Part shown: one piece after another, positions 1 through 7,906 of the stretch
Position numbering within the stretch: position 1 is the stretch's first letter
How the letters are laid out: each line of letters begins with the position of its first letter
Origin: Planococcus soli
Lineage (GTDB): Bacteria > Bacillota > Bacilli > Bacillales_A > Planococcaceae
Length of the DNA stretch: 64,000 nucleotides
Direction: 5' to 3'
Assembly (NCBI RefSeq): GCF_016881065.1
Contig: NZ_WXYN01000016.1
Location: forward strand, 322,569-386,568
Notes under the pieces: model-generated
Database searches by the model: none
What the model saw: only the letters and a program-made list of their open reading frames with translations
Told to the model about the DNA's origin: nothing
Program-made: the position numbers and the translations under genes

Positions 1-92
1 CCAACAAAGAAAAGCGGAAGCGCCCATGTAGCTCTGCCGGGCATAAGACGCTCTGGCGAAGCGGCGCTCTTTGCCGCATAGCAACAAAAATA
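1..92 (-). repeat. Partial copy of the ~124-nt interspersed repeat
   Basis: Positions 8-20 read GAAAAGCGGAAGC, the reverse complement of the GCTTSCGCTTTTC edge that bounds the elements at 18.66-18.92 kb and 55.97-56.11 kb. The interior has the same design: GCATAAGACGCTCTGGC, a GCGGCGCTCTTTGCCGC hairpin core and the edge next to CCCATGTAGCTC. It is in the opposite orientation to the other copies as written on the + strand. The far edge is not clear, and the window starts at or just before the element, so its full extent is unknown. Confidence 0.6.
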
Positions 93-130
93 AAAAGCAG
101 ACCAACAAAAAAATATGCATAGATTTGAAA

Positions 131-161
131 AAAAGCGGACCCGATAAACGGGTTCGTTTTT
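131..161 (+). terminator. Intrinsic terminator upstream of the helicase gene
   Basis: GCGGACCCG (135-143), loop ATAAA, CGGGTTCGT (149-157), then a T-run. Two pairs are G-U. It probably ends a gene lying to the left of the window and insulates the helicase gene. Confidence 0.7.
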
Positions 162-203
162 GTGTTAATATAGGGTTATTGAAAAATGAAGGAGCCCCTT
201 AAA

Positions 204-2330
204 ATGAGCCAATTTTTTGAACGAAAAAAGCAGGAACTTGGAGTTCAATTAAATAAAATACAGCGGAAAGCGGTGGAGCGGACAGAAGGTCCTCTGCTGC
301 TGCTGGCTTGCCCCGGATCCGGGAAAACAACCACTATGATCATGCGCATCGGTTACCTGATTGAAGAGAAAGGTGTGTCGCCTCAGCGCATTAAAGCCAT
401 TACCTTCAGCAAAGCATCCGCCAACGACATGCTTGAACGCTATAAGCGTTTTTTTCCTTCACTTCAGCCAATTGATTTTTCGACCATCCACAGTTTAGCT
501 TTTCAAATCACCCGTGACTATTTTTCAGGATCGCGCTACGTCATGATCGAAGGCAGCGAGACAAACGGCCTTCATAAAAAGAAGTTGCTTCGGGAAATGT
601 ACCAAACCGAAAATGATGAGCCGATCACCGATGACCAGCTGGAAGAACTGACTTCATTTATCAGCTTTGTCAAAAATAAAATGCTGCCGCGAAAACAATG
701 GGCCAAGCTGAAAGAGCCATTTCCAGGCGCGATTGAAATTTTGAAAACGTATGAAGCCTTTAAAGAAAACTATGACGTTAGGTTAGTGGATTTCGATGAT
801 ATGCTGTCATTGGCCTATGAGGCACTTGAAAAGGACAAAAACTTATTGGCGAAATACCAAGGACGATGGGATTATGTTATGACTGATGAAAGCCAGGATA
901 CATCGCTGATTCAGCATGCTATCGTGGAGAAGCTGGTGGCCCGCCATCAAAATCTTTGTGTGGTAGCCGATGACGACCAGTCGATTTATACGTGGAGAGC
1001 TGCTGAACCTACGTATTTGTTAAAGTTCAGAACGGTGTACCCTGATGCCTACATCATGAAAATGGAGCGCAATTACCGTTCTTCCCAAAACATTGTCCAT
1101 ACCGCCAATCAATTCATCAAAACCAATAAAAAGCGCCATGACAAAAACATGTTCACGAAGCAGCCAGAAGGCGATCCAATCGTTTTAAAACGTTTAACCT
1201 CAGAAGACGCACAATTTAAATACGTCTTAAAAGAACTCAAAGAACTGACCGAATACGGAAATGTTGCCATTCTGTACCGAAACAATTCATCTTCAACGCT
1301 GCTAATGAGTGAACTTGAACGATTGGGCATTCCTTTTTACATGAAAGATTCCGATAACCGCTTTTTCTCTCATTGGATTGTGGAAGATATGCTGAACTTT
1401 ATGCGTTTCAGCCTAAAGCCGGAGCGTGTCGATATTTATGCGAAAGTCGCTTCCAAAACCAATGCTTATTGGTCAGGCAGCCAGTTGAAAATGTTGAGCC
1501 GCATGAAGCCGACAGAAAAGCCCGCTTTTGATGAAATCAATTTGAACATCACCTTAAAAGACTATCAAATTAAAATACTGAACGAGCAGAAAAAATGGTT
1601 CCAGGCATTAAATGGCATGAAACCGCTGAAAGTGATTCGGACCATCCGCGGAGAAATGGGCTATGATCAAATGCTCTCAAGCCGTGCAGAAAAGTTCGGC
1701 ATGAAAATGACGTATTTGGCGCAGATTTTGACAACTTTGGAACAAATTGCGGAGCCTTTGGAATCCATGACCGCTTTTGCAAAGCGGTTGAAACAGTTGG
1801 AACAGGTAACTCAGCAGGCAAAAGTGGAAAAAACCGATGATATGTTGACTTTATCGACTTTCCACAGCTCTAAAGGACTGGAATTTGATCGCGTATACAT
1901 GATCGATTTGGTGGAAGGGGTCATTCCAACTGAAGAAGATGCGGAGACGCCGGATACGTTGGAAGAAGCCCGCCGCCTGTTCTATGTTGGGATGACAAGG
2001 GCCAAAAATCATCTGGAGCTGATCAGCTACGACAGTGAATCACGCTTTGTGGATGAAGTGCGAAACTTGATTGTTCCTGAAAAACGGCAAGCCAAACCGC
2101 AGCGCACTGCGGCCAAAACCCCCATCAAGGTAAAGGTTCCTAATAATCCGAATGCCATCGATTCAGAGGATGCATTGCACGAGGGGGTTCAGGTCCGGCA
2201 CCGTGTATTTGGGGCTGGAGAAATCGTTGAGCGTGACAAAGAACGGATTTCCATTCAATTTGCAAAAGAGCGGAAAGATTTGATGATTGATATTTGCTTG
2301 AGTTACAGACTGCTAGAAATCATTGAATAG
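204..2330 (+). CDS. UvrD/PcrA-family superfamily 1 DNA helicase (YjcD-like)
   Basis: This is an ATP-dependent 3'-5' DNA helicase family protein of 708 aa. The first in-frame ATG is at 186, but AAGGAG at 189-194 sits 9 nt before the ATG at 204, so I use 204. The SF1A motifs appear in order: Walker A (PGSGKTTT, about residues 37-44), motif II TDESQD (about 227), motif III with ADDDQSIYTWRAAE, motif IV NYRSS, motif V TFHSSKGLEF, and motif VI RLFYVGMTRAK. The C-terminal about 50 residues (GVQVRHRVFGAGEI onward) resemble the Tudor-like tail of PcrA. It is shorter than classical PcrA (about 720-740 aa) and reminds me of the accessory B. subtilis helicase YjcD. The DNA substrate and pathway cannot be told from sequence. 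Confidence 0.9.
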   Translation: MSQFFERKKQELGVQLNKIQRKAVERTEGPLLLLACPGSGKTTTMIMRIGYLIEEKGVSPQRIKAITFSKASANDMLERYKRFFPSLQPIDFSTIHSLAFQITRDYFSGSRYVMIEGSETNGLHKKKLLREMYQTENDEPITDDQLEELTSFISFVKNKMLPRKQWAKLKEPFPGAIEILKTYEAFKENYDVRLVDFDDMLSLAYEALEKDKNLLAKYQGRWDYVMTDESQDTSLIQHAIVEKLVARHQNLCVVADDDQSIYTWRAAEPTYLLKFRTVYPDAYIMKMERNYRSSQNIVHTANQFIKTNKKRHDKNMFTKQPEGDPIVLKRLTSEDAQFKYVLKELKELTEYGNVAILYRNNSSSTLLMSELERLGIPFYMKDSDNRFFSHWIVEDMLNFMRFSLKPERVDIYAKVASKTNAYWSGSQLKMLSRMKPTEKPAFDEINLNITLKDYQIKILNEQKKWFQALNGMKPLKVIRTIRGEMGYDQMLSSRAEKFGMKMTYLAQILTTLEQIAEPLESMTAFAKRLKQLEQVTQQAKVEKTDDMLTLSTFHSSKGLEFDRVYMIDLVEGVIPTEEDAETPDTLEEARRLFYVGMTRAKNHLELISYDSESRFVDEVRNLIVPEKRQAKPQRTAAKTPIKVKVPNNPNAIDSEDALHEGVQVRHRVFGAGEIVERDKERISIQFAKERKDLMIDICLSYRLLEIIE

Positions 2331-2382
2331 CGCCTCCATGGAAATGCGGAGGTGACATAAAGAAGAACGCGGGGAAATGGGA

Positions 2383-3651
2383 ATGAAAATCAAAGATTGG
2401 GATCGAAGTTTGAAAGTTCGCCTGGTCGGCGAATTTTTTATGAACACAAGTTATTGGATGGTTTTCCCGTTTTTAGCGATTTATTTTGCGGAAGAGTTTG
2501 GCAAAGGGACAGCAGGATTGCTGCTGGTAATTTCTCAAGTGTTTTCTGTGGCGTCAAACCTGGTCGGAGGTTATTGTGCAGACCGCTTTGGCCGCAGACG
2601 CATGCTGGTCATGGCTTCTGTTGCTCAAGGCTTTTCATTTTTATTGTTTGCCTTTGCCAACTCTCCGTGGCTGCAGTCTCCCGAACTTGGGTTTGTCGCG
2701 TTTACGCTTGCTGGAATGTGCGGGTCTCTGTATTGGCCGGCGAGCCAGGCAATGATTGCGGATGTCGTTCCGGAAAAATATCGCAGCGATGTTTTTGCTA
2801 TTTTTTATACGACCTTAAATATTGCCGTTGTAGTAGGGCCGCTATTCGGCGCTGTACTGTTCTTTTCATACCGCTTTGAACTGCTGCTGGTTGTGACAGT
2901 GATTTCAATGCTGCTTGGCCTGGTTCTAAGGCTCCTGACAAAGGAAACCTTGTCTCAGGTGATGGTCGACAAATGGCAGTCACAGGAGGCTACAGGCTGG
3001 ATGGGAGCAGTGTCCAAACAATTTAAAGAATATGGCTTGATTTTTAAAGATCGCTTGTTCCTGCTGTTTATTATTGGGGGAGTTTTAGGCGCACAAACCT
3101 TTATGCAGCTGGATTTGCTGATTCCAATCTATTTAAAGGAAACAATTGATATCCAGACCATAGCCACTCTTTTTGATCGGGAGTGGACAGTAACAGGAGA
3201 AACTTCTTTTGGTATCCTGTTAGCGGAGAATGGTTTGTTTGTCGCATTGTTGACGGTTGTCATTACTCGCTGGATGACTAAGTTCCCTGAAAAATGGGTG
3301 TTCTTCGCCTCTGCTGCTTTGTATGCGGTGGCCATGTGGCTATTTCCACTGACTTCGTGGTTTTGGATATTCGTTGTCGCCATGGCGATATTCACTTTTG
3401 GAGAGCTGATGGTTGTCGGGCTGCAGCAGAACTTCATCTCCAAACTGGCACCAGAAGACATGCGCGGGCAATATTTTGCGGCTGCCAGTTTGCGGTATAC
3501 AATCGGGCGGATGATCGCCCCGATTTCCATTCCGATGACGGCGTGGTTTGGGTTTGCTTGGACGTTCGGCCTGTTAGGTATGCTCGCACTGGCAAGCGGC
3601 TTTGTTTACTTGTTCATGTTTCATCTATATGAAAAAAGGCCATCCAATTAA
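2383..3651 (+). CDS. Major facilitator superfamily transporter (multidrug-efflux type)
   Basis: A 422-aa integral membrane protein with about 12 predicted helices in two halves. MFS motif A is clear in the loop between helices 2 and 3 (GGYCADRFGRRRML, about residues 63-76). An ATG at 2377 lies only 2 nt from the GGGG ribosome site, while the ATG at 2383 is 8 nt away, so 2383 is preferred. It follows the helicase gene by about 50 nt and ends inside its own terminator. Family resemblance is to drug-efflux MFS proteins of Bacillales. The substrate is unknown. Confidence 0.8.
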   Translation: MKIKDWDRSLKVRLVGEFFMNTSYWMVFPFLAIYFAEEFGKGTAGLLLVISQVFSVASNLVGGYCADRFGRRRMLVMASVAQGFSFLLFAFANSPWLQSPELGFVAFTLAGMCGSLYWPASQAMIADVVPEKYRSDVFAIFYTTLNIAVVVGPLFGAVLFFSYRFELLLVVTVISMLLGLVLRLLTKETLSQVMVDKWQSQEATGWMGAVSKQFKEYGLIFKDRLFLLFIIGGVLGAQTFMQLDLLIPIYLKETIDIQTIATLFDREWTVTGETSFGILLAENGLFVALLTVVITRWMTKFPEKWVFFASAALYAVAMWLFPLTSWFWIFVVAMAIFTFGELMVVGLQQNFISKLAPEDMRGQYFAAASLRYTIGRMIAPISIPMTAWFGFAWTFGLLGMLALASGFVYLFMFHLYEKRPSN

Positions 3652-3667
3652 GGATGGCCTTTTGTTT
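3632..3667. terminator. Bidirectional terminator between convergent genes
   Basis: AAAAGGCCATCC, loop AATTA, GGATGGCCTTTT. It overlaps the last codons of the MFS gene and serves the convergent DUF3243 gene from the other side. Confidence 0.9.
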
Positions 3668-3668
3668 A

Positions 3669-3983
3669 TTATTTGTTTTGGTCTTTGGCTAATTTCACCA
3701 GCATGTGTGCCAGCATATGTTGCTGTTCTTTATCGCCAACCTGCCATAAGCGCTGCAATAAATATTCTTCACTGTTTTTCGGATCCTCTTTTTTCGCTAA
3801 GTAGCCGGCCACTTTTTCAGCCAATTGAGCTATGCGTTCCTCACTTAAGCCCATTTTTTCGCCAATTTCCACTTTGTCTCCTAAATAATTAATGAAGACC
3901 GAAAAATCTGCTAAAATCTGCTCTTTTTTCTTATCATCTGTATTCTTCAGTTTATCTTCAACCTGTTTGTTGATGTTTTCCAT
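3669..3983 (-). CDS. DUF3243 family protein (YmfJ-like)
   Basis: A small cytoplasmic protein of 104 aa from the ATG at 3983, which follows AAGGAG by about 10 nt. An upstream in-frame start at 4031 has no ribosome site. The core GLSEERIAQLAEKVAGYLA, followed by DPKNSEEYLLQRLW and HMLAHMLVKL, is the pattern of DUF3243 proteins such as B. subtilis YmfJ. The family has no established function. It stands alone, convergent with the MFS gene and divergent from the next gene. Confidence 0.8.
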   Translation of the reverse strand: MENINKQVEDKLKNTDDKKKEQILADFSVFINYLGDKVEIGEKMGLSEERIAQLAEKVAGYLAKKEDPKNSEEYLLQRLWQVGDKEQQHMLAHMLVKLAKDQNK

Positions 3984-4139
3984 CCTGTAACACGCTCCTT
4001 CAAATTTTTTAACATACTCTTTATTTACCACAGATTGATAATTTTAAACACTGTTCGTATAATCATTCAGAAGATTCGTTTAAATAAAACTTATGGGGGT
4101 AATCAGATAACAAGGACGGAATACAAGGAGGATGATTGA

Positions 4140-4973
4140 ATGACCTTATACGACGAAATCCAGGAATTGAAAAGTTTTGAATGTCCAGACCGTTGCGTGC
4201 TAAGTGTTTATTTGAATACAAATCCAACTGATTTAAATGCCCAAAACGGGGCATGGAAAATCCACCTGAAGAACGGTCTAAAGCGGCTGGACGAATACTT
4301 GAAAGCATCTGATGATGAGAAAGAAATAAAAGCGTATAAAACTTTGAGGAAAAAGGTTGAAAAAGAAATTTTGGATAATCAAAATGACCTCCAAAAGGGT
4401 GTCATCATTTTTGCGTCCCCGCATGAGGATTTGTGGTCCGTACATTATGTTCAGGTTCCAGTTAAAACAAGTTTTCATTGGGAAACGAAACCCGTTTTAG
4501 ATGAATTAAGATATATGTACAAAGCATACCCTTACACAGGAATCGTTTTGCCGAGCTTTAAAGGCATACGTGTCATTGACACTTCCATGGGAATCATCAA
4601 TGAAGAAATTTTTTATGAATTTGATTCAGGACTTGAAGTTTGGACCGAACAAACAGGGGTCCATTCTGCAGGCCGCAGTGCCGGAGGAAATTCGTTTGCT
4701 GGCGGTGCTCATTTAGGCGGGAACAGTGGCAGCCACGCTGATGATCTGGATCATCGTTTAAAAGAAAATTTGGAGCGTTTCTACAAAGATATGAGCAGCA
4801 AAATTGAAAAGTTGAAAAAAGATCGGCATTGGGATGAAATTCATGTAGTCGGTGAGACTGAACATGCCAAGTCCTTCGCTAAAGTCTTGCAGAAAAAACC
4901 CGCAAGCTGCGTCTACAAAAACTTGATCAACAATTCACCAGGCCAAATCCTGCACGAAGTATTTGAAGTATAA
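4140..4973 (+). CDS. VLRF1-family aeRF1-type release-factor-like protein
   Basis: A 277-aa soluble protein with a good ribosome site (AAGGAGGATGATTGA before ATG 4140). The N-terminus (CVLSVYLNTNPTD) and the VIIFASPHEDLWSVHYVQVP strand pattern match bacterial proteins annotated as VLRF1/aeRF1-type release factors, related to the peptidyl-tRNA hydrolysing domain of Vms1/eRF1. Residues about 176-200 form a Gly/Ser/Asn-rich loop (GGNSFAGGAHLGGNSG) where eRF1 carries GGQ. No GGQ is present. A charged helical segment follows. A role in rescuing stalled ribosomes is a family-based inference only. It ends at a strong terminator shared with the convergent FhuF-like gene. Confidence 0.7.
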   Translation: MTLYDEIQELKSFECPDRCVLSVYLNTNPTDLNAQNGAWKIHLKNGLKRLDEYLKASDDEKEIKAYKTLRKKVEKEILDNQNDLQKGVIIFASPHEDLWSVHYVQVPVKTSFHWETKPVLDELRYMYKAYPYTGIVLPSFKGIRVIDTSMGIINEEIFYEFDSGLEVWTEQTGVHSAGRSAGGNSFAGGAHLGGNSGSHADDLDHRLKENLERFYKDMSSKIEKLKKDRHWDEIHVVGETEHAKSFAKVLQKKPASCVYKNLINNSPGQILHEVFEV

Positions 4974-4974
4974 A

Positions 4975-5008
4975 CAAACACCTCAGCATTTTTGCTGAGG
5001 TGTTTTAG
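4975..5008. terminator. Bidirectional terminator
   Basis: ACACCTCAGCA (4978-4988), loop TTTT, TGCTGAGGTGT, then TTTAG. It lies between the convergent VLRF1 and FhuF-like genes. Confidence 0.9.
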
Positions 5009-5685
5009 TTAGGTTTTGGACAAAATGTACATGTATCAAAAAGGGGCATCTCCTTGTACATGCAACAGGTTTTTCTAAGCGGCTTTGAAACCGCCTGTTT
5101 CAGGGAAGCCGTGCCAAGCAGGTCGGCAAGATACGAAGTTTTGATTGGTTTCCAATTGTTCGACTCAAGAAGCCACTCCAGGTCTTCTGCAGTCTTTCGC
5201 GGATTTTGGGTTTCCAAACCCGCATAAAACCAAAGAACAGAACCGAGGACGTTCTCCCAGCAGGTAATGGGGGATACTTTTATATGTTTTTTGAATTCAC
5301 TCAGCAGTTCGTTTACTTGCAGGTTGAGGATTTCATGAAAAGCCAGGAATCGTTCATTCGGCATGACTTTTTTAAAGGTGGTTGAATCTGCATGCGTTTC
5401 TAAAAGAGGCAGCCCGTAATTATGGACACGATCAAATTGCAGTTCCTGCCAGTGCAAAGAAAAATAGCCGCCATGTTGATGGAGCAGATGGAACTGAGCA
5501 GTGACGTACAAGGCATATTGACGGAAAAAGTAGGATACTGCTACTCCGGCATTGTCGCTTCCGCACCAATCCTTCAGTTCTTCAATCATGGTGGGAATGT
5601 GTTGGCTGAGCGGCTGCTGCGGAATACGGTCTACTGCCACAGATTGGCTGCTCAGAAAGTATCTGGCTTGTTGTGGTAAAGTCAC
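5005..5685 (-). CDS. FhuF-like ferric-siderophore reductase, copy 1
   Basis: A 226-aa protein starting with GTG at 5685 behind AGAGGTG. The C-terminus has C207-C208-x10-C219-x2-C222, the unusual CC...CxxC arrangement that binds a [2Fe-2S] cluster in FhuF-type reductases, which release iron from siderophores by reduction. It is a clear paralogue of the protein at 6241-6885: same cysteine spacing, and shared CCxYKE and CWENxxGxxxWxY-type segments. It is monocistronic, with no Fur-box-like dyad in the 140 nt upstream. Iron reduction is inferred from the motif and the paralogue next to a siderophore transporter. Confidence 0.75.
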   Translation of the reverse strand: MTLPQQARYFLSSQSVAVDRIPQQPLSQHIPTMIEELKDWCGSDNAGVAVSYFFRQYALYVTAQFHLLHQHGGYFSLHWQELQFDRVHNYGLPLLETHADSTTFKKVMPNERFLAFHEILNLQVNELLSEFKKHIKVSPITCWENVLGSVLWFYAGLETQNPRKTAEDLEWLLESNNWKPIKTSYLADLLGTASLKQAVSKPLRKTCCMYKEMPLFDTCTFCPKPN

Positions 5686-5828
5686 GATGGTTCACCTCTT
5701 TGTACCTTATGCTACGGCAAACTGAATCCGTTTGCAAAGTGATTAGAGAAACTTATGGGAAAGCTTAAAAACAATCGTATATTCTTTTGACCAAAAAATC
5801 GATAAACTAAAAAGAAAGGAGTGAGAAT

Positions 5829-6191
5829 ATGGGTTTTTCTGTTTTACATATTGATCACGTACAAGTTGCGGCACCTGCTGGAAAAGAAGCGGCGGCGATA
5901 AAATTTTATGCGGAAATTTTAGGGATGCAGGAAATTGAAAAACCGGAAGCGTTAAAAGGAAGAGGAGGCGCCTGGTTTGGATTTGGCGGGCAACAATTAC
6001 ACGTAGGTGTGGAAGAGCCATTTTCACCGGCGAAAAAAGCACATCCGGCATTTCGGGTCGCTGGGTATGATGAACTGAAAGATCAATTGAGCAGATACGG
6101 AGTCGAATGGCAGGAAGATAGCAGCATACCGGGCGTCGAACGCTTCTTTGTCTTCGACCCGTTCGGCAACCGCCTGGAGTTCCTGAAATAA
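5829..6191 (+). CDS. VOC (glyoxalase/bleomycin-resistance/dioxygenase) superfamily protein
   Basis: 120 aa, one VOC module of paired beta-alpha-beta-beta-beta units. The first metal-ligand position is in IDHVQVA (His9), and the C-terminus ends FVFDPFGNRLEFLK, the typical VOC signature with the last acidic ligand. AAAGGAG lies 7 nt before the ATG. Members bind a divalent metal and act on very different small molecules (methylglyoxal adducts, catechols, antibiotics), so no substrate is assigned. It stands alone between the two FhuF-like genes. Confidence 0.8.
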   Translation: MGFSVLHIDHVQVAAPAGKEAAAIKFYAEILGMQEIEKPEALKGRGGAWFGFGGQQLHVGVEEPFSPAKKAHPAFRVAGYDELKDQLSRYGVEWQEDSSIPGVERFFVFDPFGNRLEFLK

Positions 6192-6213
6192 CCGTGTTGA
6201 AGTTAGTCAAAAT

Positions 6214-6248
6214 AAAAACGCCTTGCATCTCAGCAGGCGTTTATTTTC
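6214..6248. terminator. Bidirectional terminator
   Basis: AAACGCC-TTGC, loop ATCTCA, GCA-GGCGTTT with a one-base bulge, flanked by A- and T-runs. It lies between the VOC gene and the convergent FhuF-like gene, overlapping the latter's stop. Confidence 0.75.
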
Positions 6249-6885
6249 GTAAAGGACAATAAGGGCATTTATCCGTTTCCGGCAACTCTTTATAAAGGCA
6301 GCAAGTTACGCGTTTGTATTCTGCCTTTGACTGTGCCAAGCCGTGGCCGCCTAAAAACTGCTTGAAATGCGATTTGCGCATTTCGGGCTGCCAAAAAGAA
6401 TCTGTCAGCAAATCCTGAACATCCTGTTCAGCCTGAACCGAACTTTCCATGCCATACATCCAGATTACGTAGCCCCAAATGTTTTCCCAGAGGTTCAGTT
6501 TGGAGATGGGACCGACCGTTCGGAACGTTTCCACCACAGGCAGGGCATAGTCTTTCAAAACTATTTCCAGATCGCCTTCCCGGCGAGGCCTTAGCCATTT
6601 TCCATCTATTTCAAAAGAAATTCCATACTCAGCCTCCGTCAAGTAGACCTCGCTCATTGGGCCACCCCACATTTGCCCATTTGCCAATAAGTAAAGCTGT
6701 GCCGAAATGAAAAAACCGAAGCGCCGCATGAAGATAGACGATGCTACGGTTTCAGTAGGCGCTCCCGATTCCTCGAGGACTTTCGCAATCAGTTCATCAG
6801 AACGGCTGCCCATGCTTTCCGATAAGGTCATAAAGCCATTGGGATTCGTTTGGAGCTGTACTTGGAAAAGATTCAGTTTGTCCAC
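6241..6885 (-). CDS. FhuF-like ferric-siderophore reductase, copy 2
   Basis: A 214-aa protein with C195-C196-x10-C207-x2-C210 at the C-terminus, the [2Fe-2S] motif of FhuF-type ferric reductases. It starts with a GTG whose G is also the last base of the ATPase stop (TAGTG on the minus strand), so the two genes are translationally coupled. This ties it to siderophore-iron import: the ABC system brings in the ferric complex and this protein would reduce it to free the iron. Same fold and cysteine spacing as the protein at 5005-5685. Confidence 0.8.
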   Translation of the reverse strand: MDKLNLFQVQLQTNPNGFMTLSESMGSRSDELIAKVLEESGAPTETVASSIFMRRFGFFISAQLYLLANGQMWGGPMSEVYLTEAEYGISFEIDGKWLRPRREGDLEIVLKDYALPVVETFRTVGPISKLNLWENIWGYVIWMYGMESSVQAEQDVQDLLTDSFWQPEMRKSHFKQFLGGHGLAQSKAEYKRVTCCLYKELPETDKCPYCPLRK

Positions 6886-7715
6886 TATTGTGCGCTGCTT
6901 AATGCCTGTTGGATTTCAGGGACGATGCAGCGCCCTCTGCCAAAAGGTACGCAGTGAGGTGTACCGAACAAAGGATCTTTGGAAACCTGGCATTCCATTC
7001 CAAAAACAGAGCGGACCAAATCGCAATTGATGACATTTTCAGGAGTTCCCTGTCCGAATACCGCTCCATCTTTGATGGCAATAATATTATGTGCATAACG
7101 GGAAGCCAGATTCAAGTCATGAAGAACCATGATGATCGTGCGTCCTTGTGTTTCATTCAGCTCAAACAGCAAATCCAAAATTTCAATTTGGTGTGTCATG
7201 TCCAAATAAGTAGTTGGTTCATCCAGCAGAATAATTTCGGTATCCTGAGCGAGTGTCATGGCAATCCAGGCACGTTGGCGCTGTCCGCCTGATAATTCAT
7301 CGACAGGCTTGTCGCGGAATTGATCGACACGCGTCGCTTTCATGGCAGCTTCTACTTTTTCCGTGTCTTCTTCAGTCCAGCGTTTCAGCCAGGATTGGTG
7401 TGGATAGCGGCCCTGCTTGACGAGGTCATGCACCGTCAAACCTTCAGGCGAAACAGGTGATTGTGGCAGGATGCCCATTTTTTTTGCCACTTCACGTGAA
7501 GACATATTATGGACTTCTTTGCCTTCCAATAAAATAGAGCCTTCTTGAGGTTTAAGAAGACGCGCAATCGAGCGGAGAAGTGTCGATTTGCCGCAGCCGT
7601 TGCTGCCGACAAATACTGAAATTTCACCGCGCGGAATCGATAGATTTAAATTTTCAAAAAGTAAATTGTCGGTATATCCAATGGACAAGTCGTTGGTTTT
7701 GACGGCTATTGTCAT
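6885..7715 (-). CDS. Iron-siderophore ABC transporter, ATP-binding protein (FecE/FhuC/YusV type)
   Basis: A 276-aa cytoplasmic ATPase. Walker A is GSNGCGKST (about residues 37-45), followed by a Q-loop (LPQSP), the signature LSGGQRQRAWIAM, Walker B with catalytic Glu (IILLDEPTTYLDM) and the H-loop VLHDLN. The TYLDM form is typical of FecE/FhuC-like ATPases. It is divergent from the binding protein and permease at 7907-10845, which lack an ATPase of their own, so it most likely powers that permease, as YusV does in B. subtilis. The promoter region carries a Fur-box-like dyad at 7798-7812. It is coupled to the downstream reductase gene by a one-base overlap. Confidence 0.9.
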   Translation of the reverse strand: MTIAVKTNDLSIGYTDNLLFENLNLSIPRGEISVFVGSNGCGKSTLLRSIARLLKPQEGSILLEGKEVHNMSSREVAKKMGILPQSPVSPEGLTVHDLVKQGRYPHQSWLKRWTEEDTEKVEAAMKATRVDQFRDKPVDELSGGQRQRAWIAMTLAQDTEIILLDEPTTYLDMTHQIEILDLLFELNETQGRTIIMVLHDLNLASRYAHNIIAIKDGAVFGQGTPENVINCDLVRSVFGMECQVSKDPLFGTPHCVPFGRGRCIVPEIQQALSSAQ

Positions 7716-7776
7716 TGCTTAATTCCTCCATATCTTTCACCAAAATCTAATTGATAGGATTTTCATTACCGTAACT

Positions 7777-7812
7777 ATAGCATAAATTCTTATTAAATGA
7801 GAACAATTTTCA
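7777..7812 (-). promoter_or_regulatory. Promoter and Fur-box-like dyad for the ATPase/reductase operon
   Basis: On the minus strand TTGTTC (7801-7806) is followed after 16-18 nt by TATGCT/TGCTAT (7777-7784). The 7-1-7 dyad TGAGAAC-A-ATTTTCA (7798-7812) covers the -35 element and matches the TGATAAT-N-ATTATCA Fur half-sites at most positions. Iron repression is inferred. Confidence 0.6.
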
Positions 7813-7832
7813 CTAGGAATTTTAGAAAAAGC

Positions 7833-7885
7833 TTTACAAATGTGACAGATAGCACTAAAATAAGACTTATTGAGAATCATTATCA
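7833..7885 (+). promoter_or_regulatory. Sigma-A promoter and Fur box for the siderophore uptake operon
   Basis: TTTACA (7833-7838), 17-nt spacer, TAAAAT (7856-7861). The Fur box TGAGAAT-C-ATTATCA (7871-7885) is a near-perfect 7-1-7 inverted repeat just downstream of the -10 element, over the expected transcription start. Repression by Fur in iron-replete cells is the expected behaviour. Confidence 0.8.
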
Positions 7886-7906
7886 AACACTTGGAGGACA
7901 CCAATT

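Noticed and set aside
1570-1821. Antisense and alternate-frame open readings inside the helicase, permeases and dehydrogenases
   Set aside because: They lack ribosome sites, lie wholly inside genes with clear family motifs, and their composition follows the codon pattern of the real frame.
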